Origin: Streptomyces sp. NWU339
Lineage (GTDB): Bacteria; Actinomycetota; Actinomycetes; Streptomycetales; Streptomycetaceae
DNA: 64,000 nucleotides
Reading direction: 5' to 3'
Assembly: GCF_003143855.1 (NCBI RefSeq)
Contig: NZ_QFRK01000003.1
Span: forward strand, 160,734-224,733
Positions within the stretch are counted from its first letter, which is position 1, and each line of letters starts with the position of its first letter. Below, in pieces: positions 7,828 to 15,827 of the stretch. Made by a program: the position numbers and the translations under genes. A model generated the notes under the pieces. The model was not told where the DNA came from, ran no database searches, and was given only the letters and a program-made list of their open reading frames with translations.

Positions 7828-8691
7828 ATGGAGCACGAGGTGTTCGTTCCGGTTCCGGTGGAGCGGCTCAGGGAGGCGCTGGACGACCCCGCGCGGGTCG
7901 CCCGCGCGGTGCCGGGGCTCCAGCACGACGCCGGTGCGGATCCGGTCGCAGGCCGGCTGAAGTTCCGTGTGGGCAGCCACTCCATCACCTACCGGGGCTC
8001 CGTACGGGTGTCCCGGCGCGAGGACGGTTCCTACGCCGTCGAGGGCGACGCCGTCGAGACGCGCGGCACCGGCACGGTGAGACTGGCGCTGCGGCTGCGT
8101 CCGCTGGCCGCGGAGGGCGGCGCCACGCTTACCGTCGACGGCACGGCGACGGCCGACGGCCGGGTCACGGAGCTTCCGGCGGACGCGGTGGCGTCGGCGG
8201 TGGCCCGCCTACTGAACCGTTTCGCGGAGAACCTGGGCACGGCGGCGGGGGAGCCTCCCACGCCCGAGTCGCCCACGGACGAGCCCCCGGCCCCCGCACC
8301 GGCCCCCGGCTTCGACACGGAGGCCCCCCTGCCGTCCCTCGATTCCGAGGCCCAGGACGACGTCGGGGATGGCGTGGGCGATGTGGGCGATGTGGACGAC
8401 ACGGATCTCACAGACGACGTGGACGAGGTCGTCGGTATTGACGGTGTCGACGCCATCGATGCCATCGACGAAGCCGACGACACCGTCGCCGAGGCGGCGC
8501 ACGCGCGGCGCACGATGATCGGCCGCAGCGCCGAGGAAGTGGACCACGCCCCGCCCCGGGGCCGTTACGCCCCCGTCCCCGCCCCGCAGACCGTCTCCAC
8601 GGCCACCCCCCTGCGCTGGGCCGCCCCGGCGGCCGCCCTGGCGGTGGCCTCGGCGGTCGTCGCCGTGCGGGCACTGCGCAGACGCCGCTGA
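7828..8691 (+). CDS. SRPBCC / CoxG-like protein with C-terminal membrane anchor
   Basis: This encodes 287 residues. The first 140 residues form an SRPBCC ligand-binding domain of the carbon monoxide dehydrogenase subunit G type (EHEVFVPVPVERLREALDD at the start, long C-terminal helix AVARLLNRFAENLG). Residues 165-220 are a strongly acidic, repetitive linker rich in Asp, Val and Gly. The last 25 residues are one hydrophobic helix ending in RALRRRR, so the domain is tethered to the inner face of the membrane. No CO dehydrogenase genes are nearby, so a CoxG role is unlikely. It may bind a lipid or hydrophobic ligand. Confidence 0.8.
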   Translation: MEHEVFVPVPVERLREALDDPARVARAVPGLQHDAGADPVAGRLKFRVGSHSITYRGSVRVSRREDGSYAVEGDAVETRGTGTVRLALRLRPLAAEGGATLTVDGTATADGRVTELPADAVASAVARLLNRFAENLGTAAGEPPTPESPTDEPPAPAPAPGFDTEAPLPSLDSEAQDDVGDGVGDVGDVDDTDLTDDVDEVVGIDGVDAIDAIDEADDTVAEAAHARRTMIGRSAEEVDHAPPRGRYAPVPAPQTVSTATPLRWAAPAAALAVASAVVAVRALRRRR

Positions 8692-8761
8692 CCCCGCCCC
8701 GGGGCACGCGGGCCGGCCGGACCTCGGGAGGCCCTCTTGATCACCCCAGTAGGGTCGTCCC

Positions 8762-9577
8762 GTGAGCAACGAGGACATCACTCTGACCGCGGGCGACGCG
8801 GAGGTCACCGTGCGGCCGGAAAACGGCGGGCGGGTCTCGGGACTGCGGGTCGGGGGCGTCGAGCTGCTGCGCCAGGGCGACCGCTACGGGTGCTTCCCGA
8901 TGGTTCCCTGGTGCGGGCGGATCCGGGACGGCCGGTTCCGGAACGGCGCCACCGTCCACCAGATGCCGCTGAACGCCCCGCCGAACGCCATCCACGGCAC
9001 CGCCCGTGACACCGCCTGGCGTACCGCCCGCGCGGGCGGGAACGAGGCCGTGATCACGTACGACCTCGGGGAGCCCTGGCCGTACTCCGGGCAGGTGACG
9101 CAGGTGATCACGCTCGGCGCGGACTCCCTGACCCTGGCCATGGCAGTCGAGACGTACGAGTCCTCCTTCCCGGCGCAGATCGGCTGGCACCCCTGGTTCA
9201 ACCGCGCCCTCGGCGGCACGGACGCAGCGGGCACGGCGGACGCGGCGGACGTACGCATCGACTTCACACCCGCGTGGCAGGAGGAGCGCGGCGACGACCA
9301 CCTGCCCACCGGCCACCGGATCGATCCGAAGCCCGGCCCCTGGGACGACTGCTTCGGCATGCCGGGCGGCGTCGACGTCACCCTCACCTGGCCGGGGCGG
9401 CTGGAGCTGAAGGTGACCAGCCGCGAGGAGTGGGTGGTGGTCTACGACGAGCAGCGCGAGGCCGTCTGCGTGGAGCCGCAGACCGGCCCGCCCGACGGGC
9501 TGAACACACACCCGCGCCTGGTCACCCCACTGGAGCCGCTGGAGGCCACGACCACCTGGACCTGGCGCAGGCTCTGA
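8762..9577 (+). CDS. Aldose 1-epimerase (galactose mutarotase) family protein
   Basis: This encodes 271 residues from GTG 8762. Mutarotase landmarks are an N-terminal NGGRVSGLRVGG, the FPMVPWCGRIRDGRF substrate loop, a conserved His in NAIHG, GWHPWFNRAL (catalytic His region), and the catalytic Glu in VCVEPQTGPPDGLN. These enzymes interconvert alpha and beta anomers of aldoses in the cytoplasm. It lies just upstream of pyrE with 20 bases between them and may be co-transcribed with it. The exact sugar is unknown. Confidence 0.88.
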   Translation: MSNEDITLTAGDAEVTVRPENGGRVSGLRVGGVELLRQGDRYGCFPMVPWCGRIRDGRFRNGATVHQMPLNAPPNAIHGTARDTAWRTARAGGNEAVITYDLGEPWPYSGQVTQVITLGADSLTLAMAVETYESSFPAQIGWHPWFNRALGGTDAAGTADAADVRIDFTPAWQEERGDDHLPTGHRIDPKPGPWDDCFGMPGGVDVTLTWPGRLELKVTSREEWVVVYDEQREAVCVEPQTGPPDGLNTHPRLVTPLEPLEATTTWTWRRL

Positions 9578-9597
9578 AGCCGTCTACCCTGGCTGCC

Positions 9598-10146
9598 ATG
9601 AGTGAGGTACGTAGCGCACTGCTGCAGCAGATCAAGGACAAGGCCGTGGTGCACGGCAAGGTGACCCTCTCCTCGGGTCTCGAGGCCGACTACTACGTCG
9701 ATCTGCGCCGAGTCACCCTGGACGGTGAGGCCGCCCCGCTGGTCGGCCAGGTGCTGCTGGACCTCACCGAGGGGCTGGAGTTCGACGCGGTCGGCGGGCT
9801 GACCATGGGCGCCGACCCGGTGGCCGCCGCCATGCTGCACGCCGCCGCCGCGCGCGGCCGGAGGCTGGACGCCTTCGTGGTCCGCAAGGCGGCCAAGGCG
9901 CACGGCCTGCAGCGGCGCGTGGAAGGTCCGGACATCAGGGGCCGCCGGGTCCTGGTCGTCGAGGACACCTCCACCACCGGCGGCTCCCCGCTCACCGCCG
10001 TCGAGGCCGTCCGCGAGGCCGGCGCCGAGGTGGTGGCCGTCGCGACCATCGTCGACCGGGCGACCGGCGCCGCCGAGAAGATCCAGGAGGGCGCCGGGGT
10101 GCCGTACCTGTTCGCCTTCGGCAAGGACCAGCTCGGCCTGGACTGA
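9598..10146 (+). CDS. pyrE: Orotate phosphoribosyltransferase
   Basis: This encodes 182 residues, the normal length for the enzyme that joins orotate to PRPP to give OMP in pyrimidine synthesis. The PRPP-binding signature is VLVVEDTSTTGGS. The dianion/flexible loop region is RKAAKAHGLQRRVEG with the catalytic Lys, and an N-terminal SSGLEADYYVDLR is present. ATG 9598 gives the expected N-terminus MSEVRSALLQQIK. It sits upstream of the aldolase gene as in other streptomycetes. Confidence 0.95.
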   Translation: MSEVRSALLQQIKDKAVVHGKVTLSSGLEADYYVDLRRVTLDGEAAPLVGQVLLDLTEGLEFDAVGGLTMGADPVAAAMLHAAAARGRRLDAFVVRKAAKAHGLQRRVEGPDIRGRRVLVVEDTSTTGGSPLTAVEAVREAGAEVVAVATIVDRATGAAEKIQEGAGVPYLFAFGKDQLGLD

Positions 10147-10325
10147 GGTCGCGACCGGCCGGCCGGTTCTCCGTCCGGCATCATCCGGCATAACGACTTG
10201 ACCTGCGCCGTCGACCAGCCGGGCAAGTCTGGGAGGATGGGGCCGACAATGACGTCGCATCCAAGGTTCCAGGTCAGGGCCGACAGCACCCAGTACGCCA
10301 CACCGCACGCATAAGGAGCGGACAG

Positions 10326-11357
10326 ATGCCCATCGCAACTCCCGAGGTCTACAACGAGATGCTGGACCGGGCGAAGGCAGGAAAGTTCGCCTACCCGGCC
10401 ATCAACGTCACCTCGTCCCAGACCCTGCACGCGGCACTGCGCGGCTTCGCCGAGGCGGAGAGCGACGGCATCGTCCAGATCTCCACGGGCGGCGCCGAGT
10501 TCCTGGGCGGCCAGCACAAGAAGGAGATGGTGACCGGCGCGGTCGCCCTGGCCGAGTTCGCGCACATCGTCGCCGAGAAGTACGACGTCAACATCGCCCT
10601 GCACACGGATCACTGCCCGAAGGACAAGCTCGACGGGTACGTCCGTCCGCTGCTCGCCGTCTCGGAGGAGCGGGTCAAGGCCGGCCGCAACCCGCTGTTC
10701 CAGTCCCACATGTGGGACGGTTCCGCCGAGACGCTCGCCGACAACCTGAGCATCGCCCAGGAGCTGCTGGAGCGCGCCCGCGCCGCGAAGATCATCCTCG
10801 AGGTCGAGATCACCCCGACCGGCGGCGAGGAGGACGGTGTCTCGCACGAGATCAACGACTCCCTCTACACCACGGTCGAGGACGCGATCCGTACGGCGGA
10901 GGCGCTCGGCCTCGGTGAGAAGGGCCGCTACCTGCTGGCCGCGTCCTTCGGCAACGTGCACGGTGTGTACAAGCCGGGCAACGTGGTCCTCCGTCCCGAG
11001 CTGCTGAAGGAGCTCAACGAGGGCACCGCCGCCAAGTACGGCAAGCCGGCCGGCTCGCAGCCGTTCGACTTCGTCTTCCACGGCGGCTCGGGCTCCAGCG
11101 AGCAGGAGATCCTGACCGCCCTGGAGAACGGCGTGGTCAAGATGAACATCGACACGGACACGCAGTACGCCTTCACGCGTCCGGTCGCCGACCACATGTT
11201 CAAGAACTACGACGGTGTCCTGAAGGTCGACGGCGAGGTCGGCTCCAAGAAGACCTACGACCCGCGTACCTGGGGCAAGCTGGCCGAGGCGTCGATGTCC
11301 GCCCGCATCGTCGAGGCCTGCCAGAACCTGCGCTCCACGGGCACCCGGATCAAGTAG
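10326..11357 (+). CDS. fbaA: Class II fructose-bisphosphate aldolase
   Basis: This encodes 343 residues preceded by a good AAGGAGCGG site. Class II zinc-aldolase motifs are HTDHCPKDKL (Zn His and catalytic Asp region), a glycine-rich FGNVHGVYKPGN with a Zn ligand His, and FHGGSGSSEQEI carrying the third Zn His and phosphate loop. It cleaves fructose 1,6-bisphosphate in glycolysis and runs the reverse in gluconeogenesis. It is a stand-alone gene with its own leader (10147-10325) and a perfect 15-bp terminator hairpin 38 bases after the stop. Confidence 0.96.
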   Translation: MPIATPEVYNEMLDRAKAGKFAYPAINVTSSQTLHAALRGFAEAESDGIVQISTGGAEFLGGQHKKEMVTGAVALAEFAHIVAEKYDVNIALHTDHCPKDKLDGYVRPLLAVSEERVKAGRNPLFQSHMWDGSAETLADNLSIAQELLERARAAKIILEVEITPTGGEEDGVSHEINDSLYTTVEDAIRTAEALGLGEKGRYLLAASFGNVHGVYKPGNVVLRPELLKELNEGTAAKYGKPAGSQPFDFVFHGGSGSSEQEILTALENGVVKMNIDTDTQYAFTRPVADHMFKNYDGVLKVDGEVGSKKTYDPRTWGKLAEASMSARIVEACQNLRSTGTRIK

Positions 11358-11395
11358 GTCGCACGTACGCGTTCGCACGTCGCTCGTACGCGTTC

Positions 11396-11428
11396 GTCGG
11401 GCCCGGCACCCATGGTGCCGGGCCCGAC
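11396..11428 (+). terminator. Strong terminator hairpin after the aldolase gene
   Basis: A perfect 15-bp GC-rich stem (GTCGGGCCCGGCACC and its complement) with a 3-nt loop lies between the aldolase stop and the next start at 11450. It has no U-tract, consistent with Streptomyces terminators. Confidence 0.8.
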
Positions 11429-11449
11429 CCGTTTCCGTATGCTCCCTGC

Positions 11450-12982
11450 ATGCCCGATGTCCGGCTGGCCTCCCCGCAGGGCAAGTGGATTCTGCTGACC
11501 ACGGTGCTCGGCTCCAGCATGGCCCTGCTGGACTCCACCGTCGTCAACGTCGCCCTTCCGCGCATCGGCCGCGACCTCGACGCGAGCCTCGCCGCCCTGC
11601 AGTGGACGGTCAACGCGTACCTGGTCACGCTGGCCGGGCTGATCCTGCTGGGTGGTGCGCTGGGTGACCGGTTCGGCCGCCGGAAGGTGTTCGTCGTCGG
11701 GGTGCTGTGGTTCGCGACGGCCTCCCTGCTGTGCGGTATCGCCCCGAACACCGGTGTGCTGATCGCCTCCCGCGCACTGCAGGGCGTCGGCGGCGCGCTG
11801 CTCACGCCCGGCTCGCTCGCCCTGATCCAGGCGTCCTTCCACCCCGACGACCGGGGCCGGGCGGTGGGCCTGTGGTCCGGCTTCGGCGGGATCGGCGCGG
11901 CGGTCGGCCCGTTCCTCGGCGGCTGGCTGGTGGACGGGCCGGGCTGGCGCTGGGTGTTCCTGATCAACGTGCCGCTGGCCGTGGTGTGCGCCCCGATCGC
12001 CGTGCGCCACGTACCGGAGTCGGACAGCGGACAGCAGGCCACCGGCCGTTTCGACGTCCTCGGCGCGGTCCTCGGCGCGCTCGCTCTCGCCCTGGTGACG
12101 TACGCGCTGATCGAGGCCGGTGGGGGCTCCCTCGTGGTCGCGGTCGCCGCCGTCGCCGGACTGGCCGCCGCCGTCGCCTTCGTGGCCGTCGAGAAACACC
12201 GCGAGCACCCGATGGTGCCGCTGGACATCTTCGCCTCCCGCCAGTTCACGGCGGTCAACCTCGTCACGCTGTGCGTGTACGCGGCCTTCGGCGGCTTCTT
12301 CTTCCTCGCCGCGCTCCAGCTCCAGGTCGCCGTGGGCTGGTCCGCGCTCGCCGCCGGTACGGCCCTGCTCCCCACGACCGCGATGATGCTGCTGCTCTCC
12401 GCCCGCTCCGGTGAACTCGGCGAACGTATCGGGCCGCGTATCCCGCTCACCGTCGGACCGCTGCTGTGTGCCGCCGGGATGCTGCTGATGACGCGGGTGG
12501 GGCCGGGCGCCTCGTACCTCACCGATGTGCTGCCGGCGCTGCTGGTGCTGGGCCTGGGCATGGTCACCCTGGTGGCGCCGCTGACCGCGACCGTCCTCGC
12601 CGCCGTGGACACCGCGCGGGCGGGCCTGGCCAGCGGCATCAACAACGCGGCGGCCCGCGCGGCCGGCCTGGTGGCGGTGGCCGCGCTGCCGCTGCTGGTC
12701 GGGATGGGGCCGGAGGCGTACCGGGAGCCGGACGCCTTCAACGACGCGTTCCGGCGGGCGATGGTGCTGTGCGCCGGGGTCCTGGTGGTCGGCTCGGCCC
12801 TCGCCTTCGCGACCGTACGACGTCCCGCGCCGGGCTGCCGGCGCCCGGAATGCCACACCCACGGCAGCGTGGCCGTACCCCCGCTGGAACCCGAGACCGA
12901 GCTTGAGCCCGAGAGGGGGCGGAAAGGTGGTGTTTCACGTGAAACACCACCGCCGCCCGGGCCCCGGGACTCCGGAACCTAA
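11450..12982 (+). CDS. DHA2-family MFS drug efflux transporter (EmrB/QacA type)
   Basis: This encodes 510 residues with about 14 predicted membrane helices, the proton-drug antiporter DHA2 layout. Helix 1 carries LLDSTVVNVALPRIG (motif D1), the loop between helices 2 and 3 carries LGDRFGRRKVF (motif A), and RALQGVGGALLTPGSLALI (motif B/C region) is typical. It should export hydrophobic drugs across the cytoplasmic membrane. The last 40 residues after the final helix are hydrophilic and contain the coding overlap with a parS palindrome (GGVSRETPP). Its TAA stop overlaps the stop of the opposite-strand DUF3151 gene by 4 bases. Confidence 0.92.
   Translation: MPDVRLASPQGKWILLTTVLGSSMALLDSTVVNVALPRIGRDLDASLAALQWTVNAYLVTLAGLILLGGALGDRFGRRKVFVVGVLWFATASLLCGIAPNTGVLIASRALQGVGGALLTPGSLALIQASFHPDDRGRAVGLWSGFGGIGAAVGPFLGGWLVDGPGWRWVFLINVPLAVVCAPIAVRHVPESDSGQQATGRFDVLGAVLGALALALVTYALIEAGGGSLVVAVAAVAGLAAAVAFVAVEKHREHPMVPLDIFASRQFTAVNLVTLCVYAAFGGFFFLAALQLQVAVGWSALAAGTALLPTTAMMLLLSARSGELGERIGPRIPLTVGPLLCAAGMLLMTRVGPGASYLTDVLPALLVLGLGMVTLVAPLTATVLAAVDTARAGLASGINNAAARAAGLVAVAALPLLVGMGPEAYREPDAFNDAFRRAMVLCAGVLVVGSALAFATVRRPAPGCRRPECHTHGSVAVPPLEPETELEPERGRKGGVSRETPPPPGPRDSGT
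12926..12951. other. parS: parS centromere-like site (ParB-binding palindrome)
   Basis: A perfect 26-bp palindrome is centred on 12938/12939 and contains the bacterial parS core GTTTCACGTGAAAC without mismatch. In Streptomyces, ParB loads at about 20 such sites clustered around oriC. Here the site lies inside the 3' end of the efflux gene. Confidence 0.92.
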
Positions 12983-13401
12983 GCCCGCCTCAACTCCTCG
13001 TACGCCTCGGCGCTGCTGTCCTGGAGGAACTGGCGGCACCGCTCCGCCTCGTCCTTCTCGTCGATCGCCTCGGCGGCGCGGGCGAGGGCGGCGAGGCAGC
13101 GCAGGAAGCCGCGGTTGGCGCGGTGGCTCCACGGGATGGGGCCGTGGCCCTTCCAGCCGGACCGGCGCAGCGCGTCGAGCCCTCGGTGGTAACCCGTTCG
13201 GGCGTACGCGTACGACTCCACCACTCGCCCCGCCTCGAAGGCGTCGTCGGCGAGCATGGCCCAGGCCAGCGAGAACGTGGGGAACTTCGCCACCACCTCG
13301 GCCGGCGGCAGGGAGTCCTCGGCAAGCAGGCGGTACGCCTCCTCGTTCTCCGGCAGATGCGTGGGGTCAGGGCCGCCGAGCAGGTTCTTCTGAGTGGTCA
13401 T
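12979..13401 (-). CDS. DUF3151 family protein
   Basis: This encodes 140 residues with the actinobacterial DUF3151 pattern: N-terminal NLLGGPDPTHLP, then helical repeats including FPTFSLAWAMLADDAFEAG and AYARTGYHRGLDALRRSGWKGHGPIPW. The helices resemble a TPR-like scaffold. It is soluble with no membrane segment. I recall it close to the aldolase gene in many actinobacteria, but its function is unknown. Its 3' end overlaps the stop of the convergent efflux gene. Confidence 0.88.
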   Translation of the reverse strand: MTTQKNLLGGPDPTHLPENEEAYRLLAEDSLPPAEVVAKFPTFSLAWAMLADDAFEAGRVVESYAYARTGYHRGLDALRRSGWKGHGPIPWSHRANRGFLRCLAALARAAEAIDEKDEAERCRQFLQDSSAEAYEELRRA

Positions 13402-13623
13402 GCCGCCAGTCTGCCATCTACGGCAAGGCGTCCTTCCGGGGCCGTGCGGTGAAGATGCGGGCGGTCAGGGCGCGGGCGAGCATCGGACCGACGGCGGTCC
13501 CGCGTCGACCGCAGACCGTGCCCTGCCGCCTGCGGCCGCCCCACGGGCGCCACTCTCCCGGACGGAGTTGCCATGCCCAGGAACGGCGGGGCACAGCCTG
13601 CCCGCACAGCCCGACGACCTCCC
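13402..13623. other. Intergenic region, nothing recognised
   Basis: There is a GC-rich spacer of 222 bases between DUF3151 and the 3' end of the FUSC gene. No protein-like frame, hairpin or repeat stands out. Confidence 0.4.
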
Positions 13624-14883
13624 TCACGATCGCCCTTTCGAGGTCCCGCCTCGCGAGGACGACCGGCGGGCCTTGCCCCAGAGCCGTCCCGACCGGTCGA
13701 CGAGCCGGACGGCCCAGCGGTGCAGTCGGCCGGGTGGCATCCTGGCGGGGTGCACGCGCCGGTCCAGCGCGCCCGTGCGGATCGCCTCGCGCGCGTCGGC
13801 GAGGTCGACTCCCGCGAACGTGATGACGTCGGTCGCGACCGTGCGGAGGCTGTGGGCCAGGAAGGCGCGGTCCGCGTCGACGGGCCCGGTCGCCTCCGCG
13901 GTGATCCGCGTCGCGAGTTCCAGCGAGCGGTCCGCGGCGCGCCGGCGCATGTCGCGGTCGTCGAGCCCGTCGGCCAGCGAGGCGATGACGGCCGTCAGGT
14001 CGCGCACCGGCTCCTGGAGCCGGCCACGGGTGTCGGAGTCGGCCGACGCGACGAGGCGGGCGAGCACGAGGCAGTCGGCACCCAGCAGATCGAGGTGTTC
14101 CGCGTTCTCCTTCTCGCGCACGACGACTTTCGCCCGCCAGGTCAGCACACGACGTGTGACACGCGTGTTGGTCCGCCCGACCCGGCGCAGCTCCAGCAGG
14201 TGGTCCAGCACCTCGCGGAGTTCCCCGACCGCCTGTCGGGCGAGCCCGTCGTCGTCCTGGTCGATGGAGTCGGCCAGGGTGGTCAGGCCGTCGGCGATCG
14301 CGTTGAGCGCGGTTGTCTCGGCGCGACGCAGCAGCGCCAGGGGCTCGGGCGGGAAGAGGAGCTGCGAGAACACGAGAGCGATGCCTGCGCCGGTCAGTGC
14401 GTCCACCAGACGCTGGACACCGTTCGCCTGGTTGCCCAGCGCCACCACCAGGATGGAGCTCACCGCGGCCTGGACGACGACGACCTGTGCGCTCCGCAGG
14501 GCGCGGGCGGTCGCGAGCGAGACGAAGACGGCGAGTGCCATCGTGCCCGGACCCGTTCCCAGGGCGGCGAGCACGAGTTGGCCGACCAGCAGACCGAGGA
14601 GCACACCCTGGAGGAGCCGGACCGCGTGCAGACCGCGTTCGCCGAGGTTCGCGGTCAGCGCGGCCATCGCCGTGATGGGCGCGAAGTACGGGGCGGGGTG
14701 GCCGAACACGTAGCGGGCCACCAGCCACGCCGCTGTGGCGCTGGCGGTGGCCTGAAGGAGCAGCCACACGTCCAGGGCGACCCGGCGGCCGCCGACCGAG
14801 AGCCCCGACACCGCCCGACGTGCCACCGCGCCGGCTCCGCGGGCTGTTCTGCGGGACCGCGGCGCGCTCACCCGGCTCATCAT
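13624..14883 (-). CDS. FUSC-family membrane protein (aromatic-acid exporter type)
   Basis: This encodes 419 residues. An N-terminal block of about six helices (residues 35-175, including FGHPAPYFAPITAMAALTANLGERGLHAVRLLQGV) matches the FUSC/ArAE module of proteins such as AaeB. A cytoplasmic helical region follows, rich in Leu, Arg and Glu, which is coiled-coil prone. The family exports aromatic carboxylic acids and related compounds. It is transcribed away from the SMP-30/dehydrogenase/sugar-porter operon, with 95 bases between the two start codons, so both may share a regulatory region. Confidence 0.85.
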   Translation of the reverse strand: MMSRVSAPRSRRTARGAGAVARRAVSGLSVGGRRVALDVWLLLQATASATAAWLVARYVFGHPAPYFAPITAMAALTANLGERGLHAVRLLQGVLLGLLVGQLVLAALGTGPGTMALAVFVSLATARALRSAQVVVVQAAVSSILVVALGNQANGVQRLVDALTGAGIALVFSQLLFPPEPLALLRRAETTALNAIADGLTTLADSIDQDDDGLARQAVGELREVLDHLLELRRVGRTNTRVTRRVLTWRAKVVVREKENAEHLDLLGADCLVLARLVASADSDTRGRLQEPVRDLTAVIASLADGLDDRDMRRRAADRSLELATRITAEATGPVDADRAFLAHSLRTVATDVITFAGVDLADAREAIRTGALDRRVHPARMPPGRLHRWAVRLVDRSGRLWGKARRSSSRGGTSKGRS

Positions 14884-14978
14884 GCCAGCCGGCCACCCCG
14901 CCCGCCGGGCGCCGACCGCCCCCGGCGAGCCACGCCTGTGCCTGTGCTCACGCCCGCGCCGGAAGGGAGGTGGCGACA

Positions 14979-15827
14979 GTGAAGGTCGAGCAGGTGACCG
15001 AACCGATCGCGTACCACGGTGAGGGGCCGGTCTGGTCCGAGGCGTGGGGCGGCCTTCGGTGGCTGGACATGCTGGCGGGGGACGTGCTGTCGCTCGCCGC
15101 GGACGGGACCGTGACGCGGCGGCACATCGACACCGTGGTGGCCGCGGTCCGGCCCAGACGACGAGGTGGCGCCGTCATCGGTGTCACCCGTGGGTTCGCC
15201 CTCGAAGACACGGACGGAAAGGTGACCCTCTTGGATTCCCTGTGGAGTGATGAGCGCGTCCGCATGAACGAGGGCGGATGCGATCCCGACGGGCGGTTCT
15301 ACTGCGGCTCGATGGCCTACGGCGGTCAGCAGGGAGCCGGATCGGTCCACCGCCTGGACCCCGACGGCTCGACGACGACCGTCCTCGACGGAGTGACGAT
15401 CTCCAACGGTCTCGAGTGGAGCCCCGACGGCGACCGCGCCTACTACGCCGACACCGCGACGGACCGCGTCGACGTCTTCGACTACGACCGTGAGCGCGGG
15501 CTGAGCGGACGGCGCCCGTTCGCCGCCGCACCAAGCGGTCCGGGCAGCCCGGACGGACTGACGGTCGACGCGGAGGGCGGGGTGTGGGTCGCCCTGTACG
15601 GCGGCGGCTCGGTGTGCCGGTACGCGCCGGACGGCACCCTGGACGAGGTCGTGAACCTCCCGGTCACCAAGGTGACGGCGTGCACTTTCGGCGGACCGGA
15701 GCTGGACCGGCTGTTCATCACGACCTCCCGCGAGCACCTGGAACCCGGCGCCGAGCCGGAGGCGGGCGCGTTGTTCACCTGCACACCCGGTGTCCGGGGT
15801 GTGCCCGTCCGGGAGTACGCCGGATGA
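14979..15827 (+). CDS. SMP-30/gluconolactonase-family lactonase
   Basis: This encodes 282 residues from GTG 14979, chosen because GGAAGGGAGG precedes it and homology begins at VEQVTEPIAYHGEGPVW. The six-bladed propeller metal ligands of the family are all visible: Glu in HGEGPVW, Asn in TISNGLEWSPDG, and Asp in GSPDGLTVDAEG. The substrate-contact motif RMNEGGCDPDGRFYCGSM is also intact. Such enzymes hydrolyse sugar lactones to aldonic acids using a divalent metal. Its stop overlaps the ATG of the next gene, an ATGA coupling, so the lactone is probably made by the G6PDH-like enzyme encoded there. Confidence 0.9.
   Translation: MKVEQVTEPIAYHGEGPVWSEAWGGLRWLDMLAGDVLSLAADGTVTRRHIDTVVAAVRPRRRGGAVIGVTRGFALEDTDGKVTLLDSLWSDERVRMNEGGCDPDGRFYCGSMAYGGQQGAGSVHRLDPDGSTTTVLDGVTISNGLEWSPDGDRAYYADTATDRVDVFDYDRERGLSGRRPFAAAPSGPGSPDGLTVDAEGGVWVALYGGGSVCRYAPDGTLDEVVNLPVTKVTACTFGGPELDRLFITTSREHLEPGAEPEAGALFTCTPGVRGVPVREYAG

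Noticed and set aside
4873..7980. Open minus-strand frame of 1035 codons
   Set aside because: It runs antisense through at least three well-supported plus-strand genes, is rich in Arg, Pro and Gly, and has no motif; it is a shadow produced by high GC content.
7828..8691. Carbon monoxide dehydrogenase accessory function (CoxG)
   Set aside because: The SRPBCC domain matches the family, but there are no CO dehydrogenase genes nearby and the long acidic linker with membrane anchor is atypical, so only the domain is called.
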